From a bacterium (GTDB lineage: Bacteria; Verrucomicrobiota; Kiritimatiellia; UBA8416), in the NCBI GenBank assembly GCA_020048935.1, contig JAIFLS010000187.1:1-5864 (forward strand): DNA of 5,864 nucleotides. The letters are read 5' to 3'. A program made the position numbers and the translations under genes. The notes below the pieces were generated by a model that saw nothing but the letters and a program-made list of their open reading frames with translations, did no database searches and had not been told where the DNA came from. This document shows, piece by piece, positions 1 to 4,602 of the stretch. Within the stretch, counting starts at the first letter, position 1; each line of letters starts with the position of its first letter.

Positions 1-100
1 TCTCGCTGTCCAAACGCCCGTCTAACCACGCTGCTTTTCAAGAAAGGCTTCGCCATGCACCTTCCCATGCGCAGCGGACGCCGGGGACGGCATCCCTCCC
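1..100 (-). repeat. BIME-like hairpin repeat unit, left end cut by window
   Basis: This is non-coding. It matches the unit at 633-777: positions 1-11 are the right arm of a hairpin (GCTGTCC), followed by the same linker and then a class A hairpin at 76-100. Read on the minus strand, class A is a GGGAG leader followed by 8-bp arms around a four-base loop. Here one arm carries a transition (GCATCC instead of GCGTCC), which leaves one mismatch in the stem. The unit lies downstream of the first toxin-antitoxin operon, beyond its terminator. It is probably a non-autonomous REP-type element related to those around the RAYT gene at 4983-5450. Confidence 0.75.
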
Positions 101-110
101 GGTTGACGGC

Positions 111-142
111 ACAAATAAAGGGAGCCTCCGGAGAGGCTCCCT
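111..142 (-). terminator. Rho-independent terminator of the first TA operon
   Basis: Ten-bp arms (119-128 and 133-142, AGGGAGCCTC and its complement) enclose a four-base loop. On the minus strand they are followed by a T-rich CTTTATTTG tract. It lies about 40 nt beyond the toxin-remnant stop codon. It is a diverged copy of the terminators at 788-820 and 1891-1922. Confidence 0.8.
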
Positions 143-162
143 CTATGAACAAGGAGAGAAGC

Positions 163-189
163 TTACGCCTGGCCCCTGCGGCTTAGTAC
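163..189 (-). pseudogene. Remnant of a PEP-CTERM gene 3' end (SRRGQA tail)
   Basis: Read on the minus strand, these codons give VLSRRGQA and then TAA. This resembles the ASRRRRKVQA tail of the complete PEP-CTERM protein at 1945-2595, and it sits at a similar distance from a copy of the same terminator. There is no sorting-motif Pro-Glu-Pro and no convincing membrane helix upstream, and an in-frame stop lies four codons further upstream. The fragment abuts or overlaps the stop codon of the toxin remnant at 183. It is probably a relic or a passively copied 3' module, and is too short to be certain on its own. Confidence 0.4.
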
Positions 190-320
190 GAAAAGCCGGA
201 ATCAGGATTGATTGGCCGAGTTCTTTTGTTCCAGTAGGATGGCTTTTGCCTGCAATGAGCAAAAGCAAGAACCCATACACGGTCGTTCTCCGCCTCCTGT
301 AGAATCGTGACAGCCGTCAT
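183..320 (-). pseudogene. ParE/RelE-type toxin, internally deleted remnant (45 codons)
   Basis: Toxins of this family are ribosome-dependent RNases (RelE) or gyrase poisons (ParE) held inactive by a cognate antitoxin. The reading frame starts with an ATG that overlaps the antitoxin stop as ATGA, the usual translational coupling. Residues 1-12 (MTAVTILQEAEN) resemble a toxin N-terminus of the type with an acidic EAE helix start. Residues 15-33, with VWVLAFAH followed by RQKPSYWNKR, match the C-terminal strand and the R-x-P-x-YW end typical of the family. The usual length is about 90-100 residues, so some 50 central residues, including the helices and most of the core sheet, are missing with the frame kept. 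A small ORF could still be translated, but an active toxin is unlikely. The gene is too short for most gene callers. Confidence 0.7.
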
Positions 321-544
321 GAGTAGCTTGACCTTATATCCGCGAACACTTCCGCTTTAGCACGGCCGGTGGCGGTTCCTTCACGTACCATTTTGAGGCG
401 CCGCTGTATTTCGGATTCCTGCGCCGGGCTGAGATCGAGATCGGCGGGGTCATCCAGGCTCAAGATCAACTCGTGAGCCAGGCTTGCCCGTTCGCTTACC
501 GATAACCCCATAACATCGTTTCGTACCTTTTCTACTGCAATCAT
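317..544 (-). CDS. Type II antitoxin, CHP02574 / addiction-module component family
   Basis: A 75-residue acidic protein resembling the Unstab_antitox (TIGR02574/PF09720) antitoxins that neutralise ParE/RelE-type toxins. Diagnostic features are the N-terminal segment around residues 12-30, with the pattern LSVSERASLAHELILSLDD, then an acidic stretch, and a SPAQESEIQRRLKMV helix near 39-53 followed by a G-rich turn and a C-terminal toxin-binding helix. The ATG at 544 is preferred because a promoter ends exactly 6 nt before it, which predicts a leaderless message; no Shine-Dalgarno is visible. The stop overlaps the start of the truncated toxin at 183-320. With its partner inactivated, it may be an orphan antitoxin that acts as an anti-addiction factor or is decaying. 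Family call is confident; partner specificity is inferred. Confidence 0.85.
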   Translation of the reverse strand: MIAVEKVRNDVMGLSVSERASLAHELILSLDDPADLDLSPAQESEIQRRLKMVREGTATGRAKAEVFADIRSSYS

Positions 545-550
545 GTGGAC

Positions 551-579
551 ACTCTAGCCTGATTCCGATTCGCCGTCAA
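551..579 (-). promoter_or_regulatory. Sigma-70-like promoter of the first TA operon
   Basis: On the minus strand, TTGACG (574-579) and TAGAGT (551-556) are separated by exactly 17 bp. Only 6 nt lie between the -10 box and the ATG at 544, so transcription should start at or next to the start codon. A short palindrome, CGAAT-C-ATTCG (587-597), lies just upstream of the -35 box and could be an operator, but this is a weak suggestion. Confidence 0.65.
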
Positions 580-632
580 TTACCTTCGAATCATTCGCTA
601 GTGGTCGTGGTCCCGTGTGCCTGTCTCGCAAC

Positions 633-777
633 GGGAGGGACAGCGTCTCGCTGTCCAAACGCCCGTCTAACCACGCTGCTTTCAGAAAAGAGGCTTCGCC
701 ATGCACCTTCCCATGCGCAGCGGACGCCGAGGACGGCGTCCCTCCCAGCAGCGGACGCCGGGGACGGCGTCCCTCCC
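633..777. repeat. BIME-like repeat unit with three hairpins
   Basis: Non-coding stretch between the two TA operons. Three hairpins are visible. At 633-656, on the plus strand, a GGGAG leader precedes 7-bp arms GGACAGC/GCTGTCC. At 722-746 and 753-777, class A hairpins read on the minus strand as GGGAG followed by perfect 8-bp arms GGACGCCG/CGGCGTCC. The left and middle parts repeat positions 1-100 closely. Long ORFs can be read through here in several frames, but they only translate repeat sequence (Arg/Gly/Pro-rich), so I do not call genes. Confidence 0.85.
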
Positions 778-787
778 GGTTGACGGC

Positions 788-820
788 AAAAAAAAGGGAG
801 CCTCCGAAGAGGCTCCCTTT
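788..820 (-). terminator. Rho-independent terminator downstream of the PIN toxin
   Basis: Twelve-bp arms (793-804 and 809-820) close a TTCG tetraloop when read on the minus strand, and an unbroken T tract follows. From the right arm to the TAA of the PEP-CTERM tail remnant it matches the terminator at 1891-1922 almost base for base. It lies about 95 nt beyond the vapC-like stop and probably ends that transcript. Confidence 0.9.
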
Positions 821-843
821 ATCACACCAACGAGGAGCGGAAC

Positions 844-870
844 TTACGCCTGGACTTTGCGGCGGCGGGA
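844..870 (-). pseudogene. Remnant of a PEP-CTERM gene 3' end (SRRRKVQA tail)
   Basis: The minus strand reads SRRRKVQA and then TAA, nearly identical to the last residues of the complete PEP-CTERM protein at 1945-2595. From the terminator arm (793) to this stop codon, the two loci differ by a single inserted A. Upstream codons give no hydrophobic helix or Pro-Glu-Pro motif, so only the Arg-rich tail survives, and the PIN toxin stop follows about 45 nt further on. It is non-functional as a sorting signal. Confidence 0.6.
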
Positions 871-916
871 TTTCAAACATCTCCGCCATTTTTCGAGCCG
901 ATGATGGCAGAGCCGG

Positions 917-1282
917 TCACGATGCGATCGGATCAATGACCTGCAAGCGGGTTATCCAGGCGTAATCGGTTGTATTGTGTGTTGCCAAAGGCAAATGGTT
1001 GACAATAGCCGTTGCGGCGATTAAAGCATCCCCTAGGCTCATGCGTTGAACCTGGCGAAGTCGAATGGCCTCCTCAATCACGTCATCCGTTACCGGCAGA
1101 ACCGGTAGCGAGTCAAATACGTCAATCAGGAGTTCACGTTCTGGCTCGGTCAGGCGATGGTAGCCAAGAACCTCGACACGCGTGATGGCCGAGACGGCGA
1201 TCGGTTTTTCCCCCAGGAATTCTCTCAATGCCCCATGTTCCGGTCGGGCGGCATAGATGATGATGTTACTATCCAGCAGCAT
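917..1282 (-). CDS. vapC: PIN-domain toxin, VapC family
   Basis: A 121-residue protein of normal VapC length. VapC toxins are Mg-dependent endoribonucleases that cleave tRNA or rRNA. The PIN acidic constellation is present: Asp4 in MLLDSNIIIY, Glu37 in ITRVEVLGY, Asp85 in MSLGDALIAATA, and the C-terminal THNTTDY segment (Asn103, Asp106). All expected catalytic positions are kept, so it should be active. The ATG follows the antitoxin stop codon directly (TAAATG), with a GAGG Shine-Dalgarno-like run 5 nt upstream inside the antitoxin gene, which implies coupled translation. The terminator at 788-820 probably ends the transcript. The family call is strong; the RNA target cannot be told from sequence. 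Confidence 0.9.
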   Translation of the reverse strand: MLLDSNIIIYAARPEHGALREFLGEKPIAVSAITRVEVLGYHRLTEPERELLIDVFDSLPVLPVTDDVIEEAIRLRQVQRMSLGDALIAATAIVNHLPLATHNTTDYAWITRLQVIDPIAS

Positions 1283-1555
1283 TTACGCCTCACGAAACGG
1301 TAATGACCGTTCGGCCCGCTGCTCTTTCTGCCAGGCAACAGGATCCGGAATGGCCGAGAGTTCGGAGGAAACACTGGCCAGCCTCGAAAGCAGTGCCACG
1401 CAGCGGTTTGATGTTCGATCCGGGGCCGTTATCCTGCCATCCTCCGGCAGAAGGGTAATCAACACAGGAATTTCAGCCCTCATATCGGAGGGCCGGTCAT
1501 CCAGCCAGTCGAGGCGGTTGCCTCTCCTTATCCGGGCTCTGTAAGTAGCGATCAT
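1283..1555 (-). CDS. VapB-like antitoxin partner of the PIN toxin
   Basis: A 90-residue protein immediately upstream of the PIN toxin with no intergenic base, the normal antitoxin position. Residues 1-40 form a predicted beta-hairpin pattern (TYRARIRRGNRLDWLDD, then AEIPVLITLLPEDG), as in small antitoxins whose N-terminal fold binds DNA. The middle is low in structure, and residues 74-90 (AWQKEQ...LPFREA) look like a C-terminal toxin-binding tail. I do not recognise a specific Pfam family with certainty; the role rests mainly on position and size. The ATG at 1555 sits 6 nt after a -10 box, predicting a leaderless start like that of the first TA operon. The protein probably autorepresses its promoter. 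Confidence 0.75.
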   Translation of the reverse strand: MIATYRARIRRGNRLDWLDDRPSDMRAEIPVLITLLPEDGRITAPDRTSNRCVALLSRLASVSSELSAIPDPVAWQKEQRAERSLPFREA

Positions 1556-1561
1556 GGTCCT

Positions 1562-1590
1562 ATACTATTCCTCTCGTCATCGTGTAGCAA
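1562..1590 (-). promoter_or_regulatory. Sigma-70-like promoter of the vapBC-like operon
   Basis: On the minus strand TTGCTA (1585-1590) and TAGTAT (1562-1567) are 17 bp apart, with 6 nt from the -10 box to the ATG at 1555. Two direct copies of GGAAATCTTC (1591-1600 and 1608-1617, minus-strand sense) lie immediately upstream of the -35 box, spaced 17 bp. They are a possible binding site for the antitoxin complex or an activator. Confidence 0.65.
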
Positions 1591-1634
1591 GAAGATTTCC
1601 CCCGACAGAAGATTTCCAAGGCTTGCCGGATTGT

Positions 1635-1844
1635 GTAGGACAGGCACCTTGCCTGACCAGCCGAGCAAAGGTGGTTCGGCACCCGAAGGGCCTTTGCACC
1701 GGGCTTATGCTCCGTGCTGATGCTGCAAAGGTGGTTCGGCACCCGAAGGGCCTTTGCACCGGGCTTATGCTCCGTGCTGATGCTTCCGTCTTCGCTAAAG
1801 CTACGCCGGACAAGCGGCTGGTCGGGCAAGGTGCCACGACCTAC
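1635..1844. repeat. Inverted-repeat-bounded non-coding element (about 210 bp)
   Basis: The ends are imperfect inverted repeats of about 30 bp: 1635-1663 and the complement of 1815-1844 share GTAGG, GGCACCTTGCC and GACCAGCCG blocks. Inside are a perfect 60-bp tandem duplication and a CTTCGCTAAAGCTACGCCGG stretch. Open frames cross it on both strands, but they only translate the repeat and have no recognisable protein. It fills the gap between the vapBC promoter and the terminator of the PEP-CTERM operon. It looks like a MITE-type insertion or an intergenic repeat family, not a gene. Confidence 0.75.
1665..1784. repeat. Perfect 60-bp tandem duplication
   Basis: Positions 1665-1724 and 1725-1784 are identical over all 60 bases. 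Each copy contains a hairpin: outer arms GCAAAGG/CCTTTGC, a three-base mismatch, then inner arms TTCGG/CCGAA around a CAC loop. Perfect identity suggests a recent duplication or slippage event. With only two copies and no spacers, it is not a CRISPR. Confidence 0.9.
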
Positions 1845-1890
1845 TATTTGACGATCTTCTTCGCTCGCCGCTATTTCATTCCCATAGGGC

Positions 1891-1922
1891 AAAAAAAGGG
1901 AGCCTCCGAAGAGGCTCCCTTT
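1891..1922 (-). terminator. Rho-independent terminator of the PEP-CTERM operon
   Basis: Read on the minus strand, 12-bp arms (1911-1922 and 1895-1906) close a TTCG tetraloop, and the T run that follows is seven bases long including the paired end. It begins 22 nt after the PEP-CTERM stop codon. This is the best-formed of three copies of the same terminator in the window. Confidence 0.93.
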
Positions 1923-1944
1923 ATCACACCACGAGGAGCGGAAC

Positions 1945-2595
1945 TTACGCCTGCACCTTGCGGCGACGGCGGGAAGCGGCCAGCGTGGCCACACCCAGCG
2001 CGAACAGCGCCATCGTCCCCGGCTCAGGAACAGGCTGGACCTGATAGGGCGAAAGCGCCACATCGTACGGTGACCCTGTAAGTGATGTAGTACCCGTATT
2101 CATGTTAAACACAGGGGGAGTAGGTTGAGCACCTGACCCGTCCCAATAATATGGAAGTGCTGCTACCACGGGGCCTGCATAATACTCTTCGAACGCAGAA
2201 GGTGCAGACGACTGAAATATGCGCGCGTAGATATTGCCAGTTTGATAGGAAGGAGGCAGGCCACTTCCATTATCAACAAATAATGCATCACCGCTATTCC
2301 AGTATGCATACTGGCCTGCTGCCCGATCAGAGTAATTTACTGAAAAACTCATGAGCAAAACTTCATTCCCCGTAAGGAAATCTGTTGTTCCCTCGTTTGC
2401 GAGAGAAATGGTCGCGTCAGGCGTCCAGATCAACTGCGCTATCGTAGACTGAGGCCTACTTACACCAGTAGGATCTAGCAGCGGTGTAGTGCCGCCTAAG
2501 TAGAAACCGCTAGAGATCCAATCTATTTGCAACGTCGCCATTGAAGAACTGGCAGTGATCATTATAATAGAAAGCAGAGAAAGCACCATTTTCAT
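1945..2595 (-). CDS. PEP-CTERM sorting-domain exported protein
   Basis: A 216-residue exported protein. An N-terminal signal peptide (MKMVLSLLSIIMITASSSMA, likely cleaved near residue 20) precedes a Ser/Thr/Gly-rich, cysteine-free extracellular body of unknown function. Residues 189-216 form a classical PEP-CTERM signal: VPEPGT, a hydrophobic helix (MALFALGVATLAA), then SRRRRKVQA. Proteins with this signal are processed by an exosortase (EpsH/XrtA type) and often associate with exopolysaccharide. The ATG at 2595 is preferred over a TTG at 2616 because AAAAGGG lies 6 nt before it and the signal peptide then starts cleanly. It is 43 nt downstream of another secreted-protein gene and is probably co-transcribed with it. 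The body is visibly AT-richer than the GC-rich 3' sorting module. Confidence 0.9.
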   Translation of the reverse strand: MKMVLSLLSIIMITASSSMATLQIDWISSGFYLGGTTPLLDPTGVSRPQSTIAQLIWTPDATISLANEGTTDFLTGNEVLLMSFSVNYSDRAAGQYAYWNSGDALFVDNGSGLPPSYQTGNIYARIFQSSAPSAFEEYYAGPVVAALPYYWDGSGAQPTPPVFNMNTGTTSLTGSPYDVALSPYQVQPVPEPGTMALFALGVATLAASRRRRKVQA

Positions 2596-2638
2596 TTTCA
2601 ACCCTTTTCTGTTCAACTTAGTTAATATGCTATAAAGC

Positions 2639-3370
2639 TTACAGACTATTCAAATATGGAGCAACTTCGGCCCAATCCAACGAACTCGCTGTACGGACCC
2701 AAAAGGCGCGTCCGGCTTGGATTGTGGGAGAACCCGCTGGCCATCCACCACTGAATGGCACAACAGGAAAACCTGCTGCTTGCCTGGAATAAATACCGTA
2801 TTGCTGATTCTCTTCGTCCCATGTGTAAATCTGCTGTACATCAGGATTCGCTGCAAGTGTCGTATTCGTAAAAACAACATCCACAGGAAAAGAGTAGGCA
2901 ACCAAATTCAAGCCGCTTAAGTTGTTTAGCACATTTGTTCCATAGTCGTTACTACTAGTAGGAACTTCTCCCATAAGTGTAATAGTATTCGTTGCTGCTG
3001 AAATTGGCGTCTTGACAAAAAAACCATCTCCTGGCAGCACGATGTTCGTGTATGACCCGCCCCAGACTGGCGTAGGCACAAAGGGTGGGGTTGACTGGTA
3101 CGACGCAATCACATACCCAGGAGTAGGTGTTTTTGCTCTATCCCACAAATACACCTGGCTTCCATCAGATAATTGGTCACCTAACATATCTGCGATAGAA
3201 GCTCCGTCAAAGTTCAGCAACGGAGCCGACAGCATCGATAGTGAACCAGGAGTTAACGTCACGGAATAATACCCCACGACGTTTACGCTTGTAACGGTCT
3301 CGGACTGCGCCTGGGCCGTTCCCGCTGCGACGAATACGCCCGCAGCCATAATCAGCAGCATCTTTTTCAT
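2639..3370 (-). CDS. Secreted two-repeat protein (VNVVGYY-type, Verrucomicrobia-like)
   Basis: A 243-residue protein with a clear signal peptide (MKKMLLIMAAGVFVAAGTAQA, cleavage near 21-22). After it, VTSVNVVGYYSVTL matches the opening of a secreted protein type I associate with Verrucomicrobia and Kiritimatiellota; function unknown. The mature part appears to be two related halves: about 47-120 (YLWD at 74-77, Trp103, LPGDGFFVK at 112-120) and about 156-226 (YTWD at 182-185, Trp210, IQAGRAFWVR at 217-226), suggesting an internally duplicated beta-rich domain. The ATG at 3370 has AGGAG 8 nt upstream; an upstream start at 3406 would put non-signal residues before the signal peptide and ignore this site. 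First gene of a two-gene operon with the PEP-CTERM protein, so the two may act together at the cell surface. Confidence 0.85.
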   Translation of the reverse strand: MKKMLLIMAAGVFVAAGTAQAQSETVTSVNVVGYYSVTLTPGSLSMLSAPLLNFDGASIADMLGDQLSDGSQVYLWDRAKTPTPGYVIASYQSTPPFVPTPVWGGSYTNIVLPGDGFFVKTPISAATNTITLMGEVPTSSNDYGTNVLNNLSGLNLVAYSFPVDVVFTNTTLAANPDVQQIYTWDEENQQYGIYSRQAAGFPVVPFSGGWPAGSPTIQAGRAFWVRTASSLDWAEVAPYLNSL

Positions 3371-3463
3371 CTCTTCTTCTCCTCTTTTTGTTGGTGTGAA
3401 CAACATTCGAAAAAAGCGTCTCCGAAGCCTTATTGCCTGAATCTGCCTTCTTCAACACTGCCT

Positions 3464-3492
3464 ATACTACTCTACCGCATAACCAATATCAA
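3464..3492 (-). promoter_or_regulatory. Sigma-70-like promoter of the secreted-protein operon
   Basis: On the minus strand TTGATA (3487-3492) and TAGTAT (3464-3469) are separated by 17 bp, and a run of nine A residues upstream of the -35 box may act as an UP element. The predicted start near 3457 gives a leader of about 85 nt, unlike the leaderless TA promoters, although the -10 hexamer is identical to that of the vapBC-like operon. Confidence 0.7.
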
Positions 3493-3551
3493 CTTTTTTT
3501 TTCAGCCCTTCTGCCGGCATCCCTGACCGCATCCCCATCGCCTAATCAGTC

Positions 3552-3568
3552 CTAAGGGTTTCCCTTAG
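3552..3568. repeat. Short palindrome CTAAGGG-TTT-CCCTTAG
   Basis: Perfect 7-bp arms around a three-base spacer lie about 60 bp upstream of the promoter at 3464-3492. It could be an operator for the secreted-protein operon or part of the repeat-rich intergenic region. No regulator is encoded nearby to support either reading. Confidence 0.5.
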
Positions 3569-3683
3569 TGTTTGAAGTGTACGCCTCCAGCCGGGGAATG
3601 TCAAACGGGATTTTCGCCTGCACCCGAAGTGCGGGGGCATCCATGTTTCACTGACTTGCTTCGCATCAGAGATTAGGGCGAAA

Positions 3684-3738
3684 GATTAGGGCGAAAGATT
3701 AAGGGAACAGCATTCAACCCTAATCTTTCGCCTTAATC
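3684..3738. repeat. Long stem-loop in the core of the palindromic element
   Basis: The arm at 3684-3705 pairs with 3718-3738 over about 21 bp with one mismatch and one bulged base, leaving a 12-base loop. The left arm is built from the 13-bp GATTAGGGCGAAA repeat, so alternative registers are possible. Confidence 0.75.
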
Positions 3739-3796
3739 GCGAATCAAGCCAAGTCGCCTGAGAAGCGTAATTGGCGAGGTCAATGAAACGGGGATG

Positions 3797-3818
3797 CGCC
3801 CCCCGAAGTGCGGGGGCG
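3797..3818 (-). terminator. GC-rich hairpin after the 3844-4593 gene, possible terminator
   Basis: On the minus strand, CGCCCCCG pairs with a CGGGGG-G-CG arm (one bulge) around a five-base loop, 25 nt past the stop codon. The following bases contain only a three-T run, so it is a weak intrinsic terminator. It is also the right end of the palindromic element. Confidence 0.4.
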
Positions 3819-3843
3819 TGACATGACGATGACCCATCGGCGA

Positions 3844-4593
3844 TTATTCCGCAGGAGGCAGTATGCCTTCCTCGACAAGCCGCGCGTCCTGTTCGGGCGT
3901 CAGCGGGATAGGCAAGGCTGGGGCGCCGGAACGGATCGCCTGCATGTTGTATTCCTGCAAATGCTTTTCAAGGACGGCCCCGTGCAGGTCCGGTATTACT
4001 TCCGCCCGGCGTTGCTCCTCCTCCAGCCGCAGTTGACGGCCCGGCGAGAGCACCCGCTCAACCGGACGCCGCCTGGCGGCTATTTCCGCGCGCCGCCCAC
4101 CGGGGGTGGAAGCGAGCTGGGGAGCAGTCACCGCTGCCGCCGCAGCAGTCGCGACGAGCCCTCCCCCTCCGCCCATCTTGATCTCGACCTCGTGACCATC
4201 CTTCTTGACGACGGCGGTCTCGGCCTCGTAATCGGCACGCATCACCTCGTAGCCGTTCTCCGACTCACCTACAAACAGGAAATGGGATCCGGCGGTCTTC
4301 GCACCGGCAACCGTGAAGCCGACGCGGAGCCTGCCACCACTCTCGGTAATAGCGCACATCTTGAGATTGGCGGCGAACTCGGGGGGCGGCGCGGGCGGAA
4401 CATCCTCCGGGCGAGGCGATGCCTCCTCGGCAGGGGCCGCACCGAACGGGCGGCGGCTGAGGATGACCTCGTAGCGATTGAATTCGGGGGGGGCGACCGT
4501 AGCCTGCGCCGGTGTCAGCGGCAACAAGGCCGGAAGCCCCACGCTCAACGCAACCCATAGCCGTCCGCGCAAAGAGGATAATTTTCTTTTCAT
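3844..4593 (-). CDS. Secreted or periplasmic protein of unknown function, GspC-like layout
   Basis: A 249-residue protein. Residues 1-31 look like a signal peptide (basic start, hydrophobic core, AQA end). NRYEVILSRRPFG (39-51) and a Pro/Glu-rich linker (52-72) lead to a beta-rich domain at about 73-140 containing LKMCAITESGGRLRVGF, HFLFVGESENGY and DYEAETAVVKKDGHEVEIKM. A Gly/Ala-rich stretch (141-160) and an Arg/Glu-rich probable helical segment (165-220) follow. The order (short N-terminal motif ending FG, Pro-rich linker, small beta domain with alternating hydrophobics and a KDG turn) is reminiscent of GspC/PilP-type secretion-system proteins, but this is only an analogy; no secretion genes are visible nearby. 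It has its own promoter, with the start codon 9 nt after the -10 box. GC-rich throughout, unlike the secreted-protein operon next to it. Confidence 0.75.
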   Translation of the reverse strand: MKRKLSSLRGRLWVALSVGLPALLPLTPAQATVAPPEFNRYEVILSRRPFGAAPAEEASPRPEDVPPAPPPEFAANLKMCAITESGGRLRVGFTVAGAKTAGSHFLFVGESENGYEVMRADYEAETAVVKKDGHEVEIKMGGGGGLVATAAAAAVTAPQLASTPGGRRAEIAARRRPVERVLSPGRQLRLEEEQRRAEVIPDLHGAVLEKHLQEYNMQAIRSGAPALPIPLTPEQDARLVEEGILPPAE

Positions 4594-4602
4594 CGCATGG
4601 GT

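Larger units (their letters stand above)
3619..3822. repeat. MITE-like palindromic intergenic element
   Basis: Non-coding DNA between the secreted-protein operon and the next gene. Outer inverted repeats (3633-3655 and 3779-3804) share GGGGGC, ATCC and GTTTCAYTGAC blocks. Both ends carry a CCCGAAGTGCGGGGGC motif (3623-3638 and 3802-3817). The core holds a 13-bp tandem repeat, GATTAGGGCGAAA, at 3671-3683 and 3684-3696 with a partial third copy. The nested symmetry suggests a folded non-autonomous element. No ORF of credible coding character crosses it. Confidence 0.7.

Noticed and set aside
554..965. Several overlapping open frames of 60-116 codons on both strands
   Set aside because: They translate the GGGAG hairpin repeats and the terminator; the Arg/Gly/Pro-rich products recur wherever the repeat occurs.
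1..1555. Integron cassette array with TA cassettes and attC sites
   Set aside because: The hairpins resemble REPs (GGGAG leader, 8-bp arms, four-base loop) and occur around a RAYT gene. No attC core-site pair (GTTRRRY/RYYYAAC) or integrase is visible.
1665..1784. CRISPR array
   Set aside because: Two abutting identical 60-bp units with no spacers and no cas genes.
1554..2081. 175-codon plus-strand and 167-codon minus-strand open frames
   Set aside because: Both contain the 60-bp duplication as a repeated peptide, cross the terminator and run into the PEP-CTERM gene in a wrong frame; no protein family is recognisable.
2596..2616. TTG start for the PEP-CTERM protein at 2616
   Set aside because: The ATG at 2595 has AAAAGGG at proper spacing, and that Shine-Dalgarno would lie inside the gene if TTG were used.
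3808..4560. 250-codon open frame on the plus strand
   Set aside because: It lies antisense to the 3844-4593 gene, is Arg-rich and low in structure, and has no signal or domain. The minus-strand frame has a signal peptide and a promoter at the right distance.
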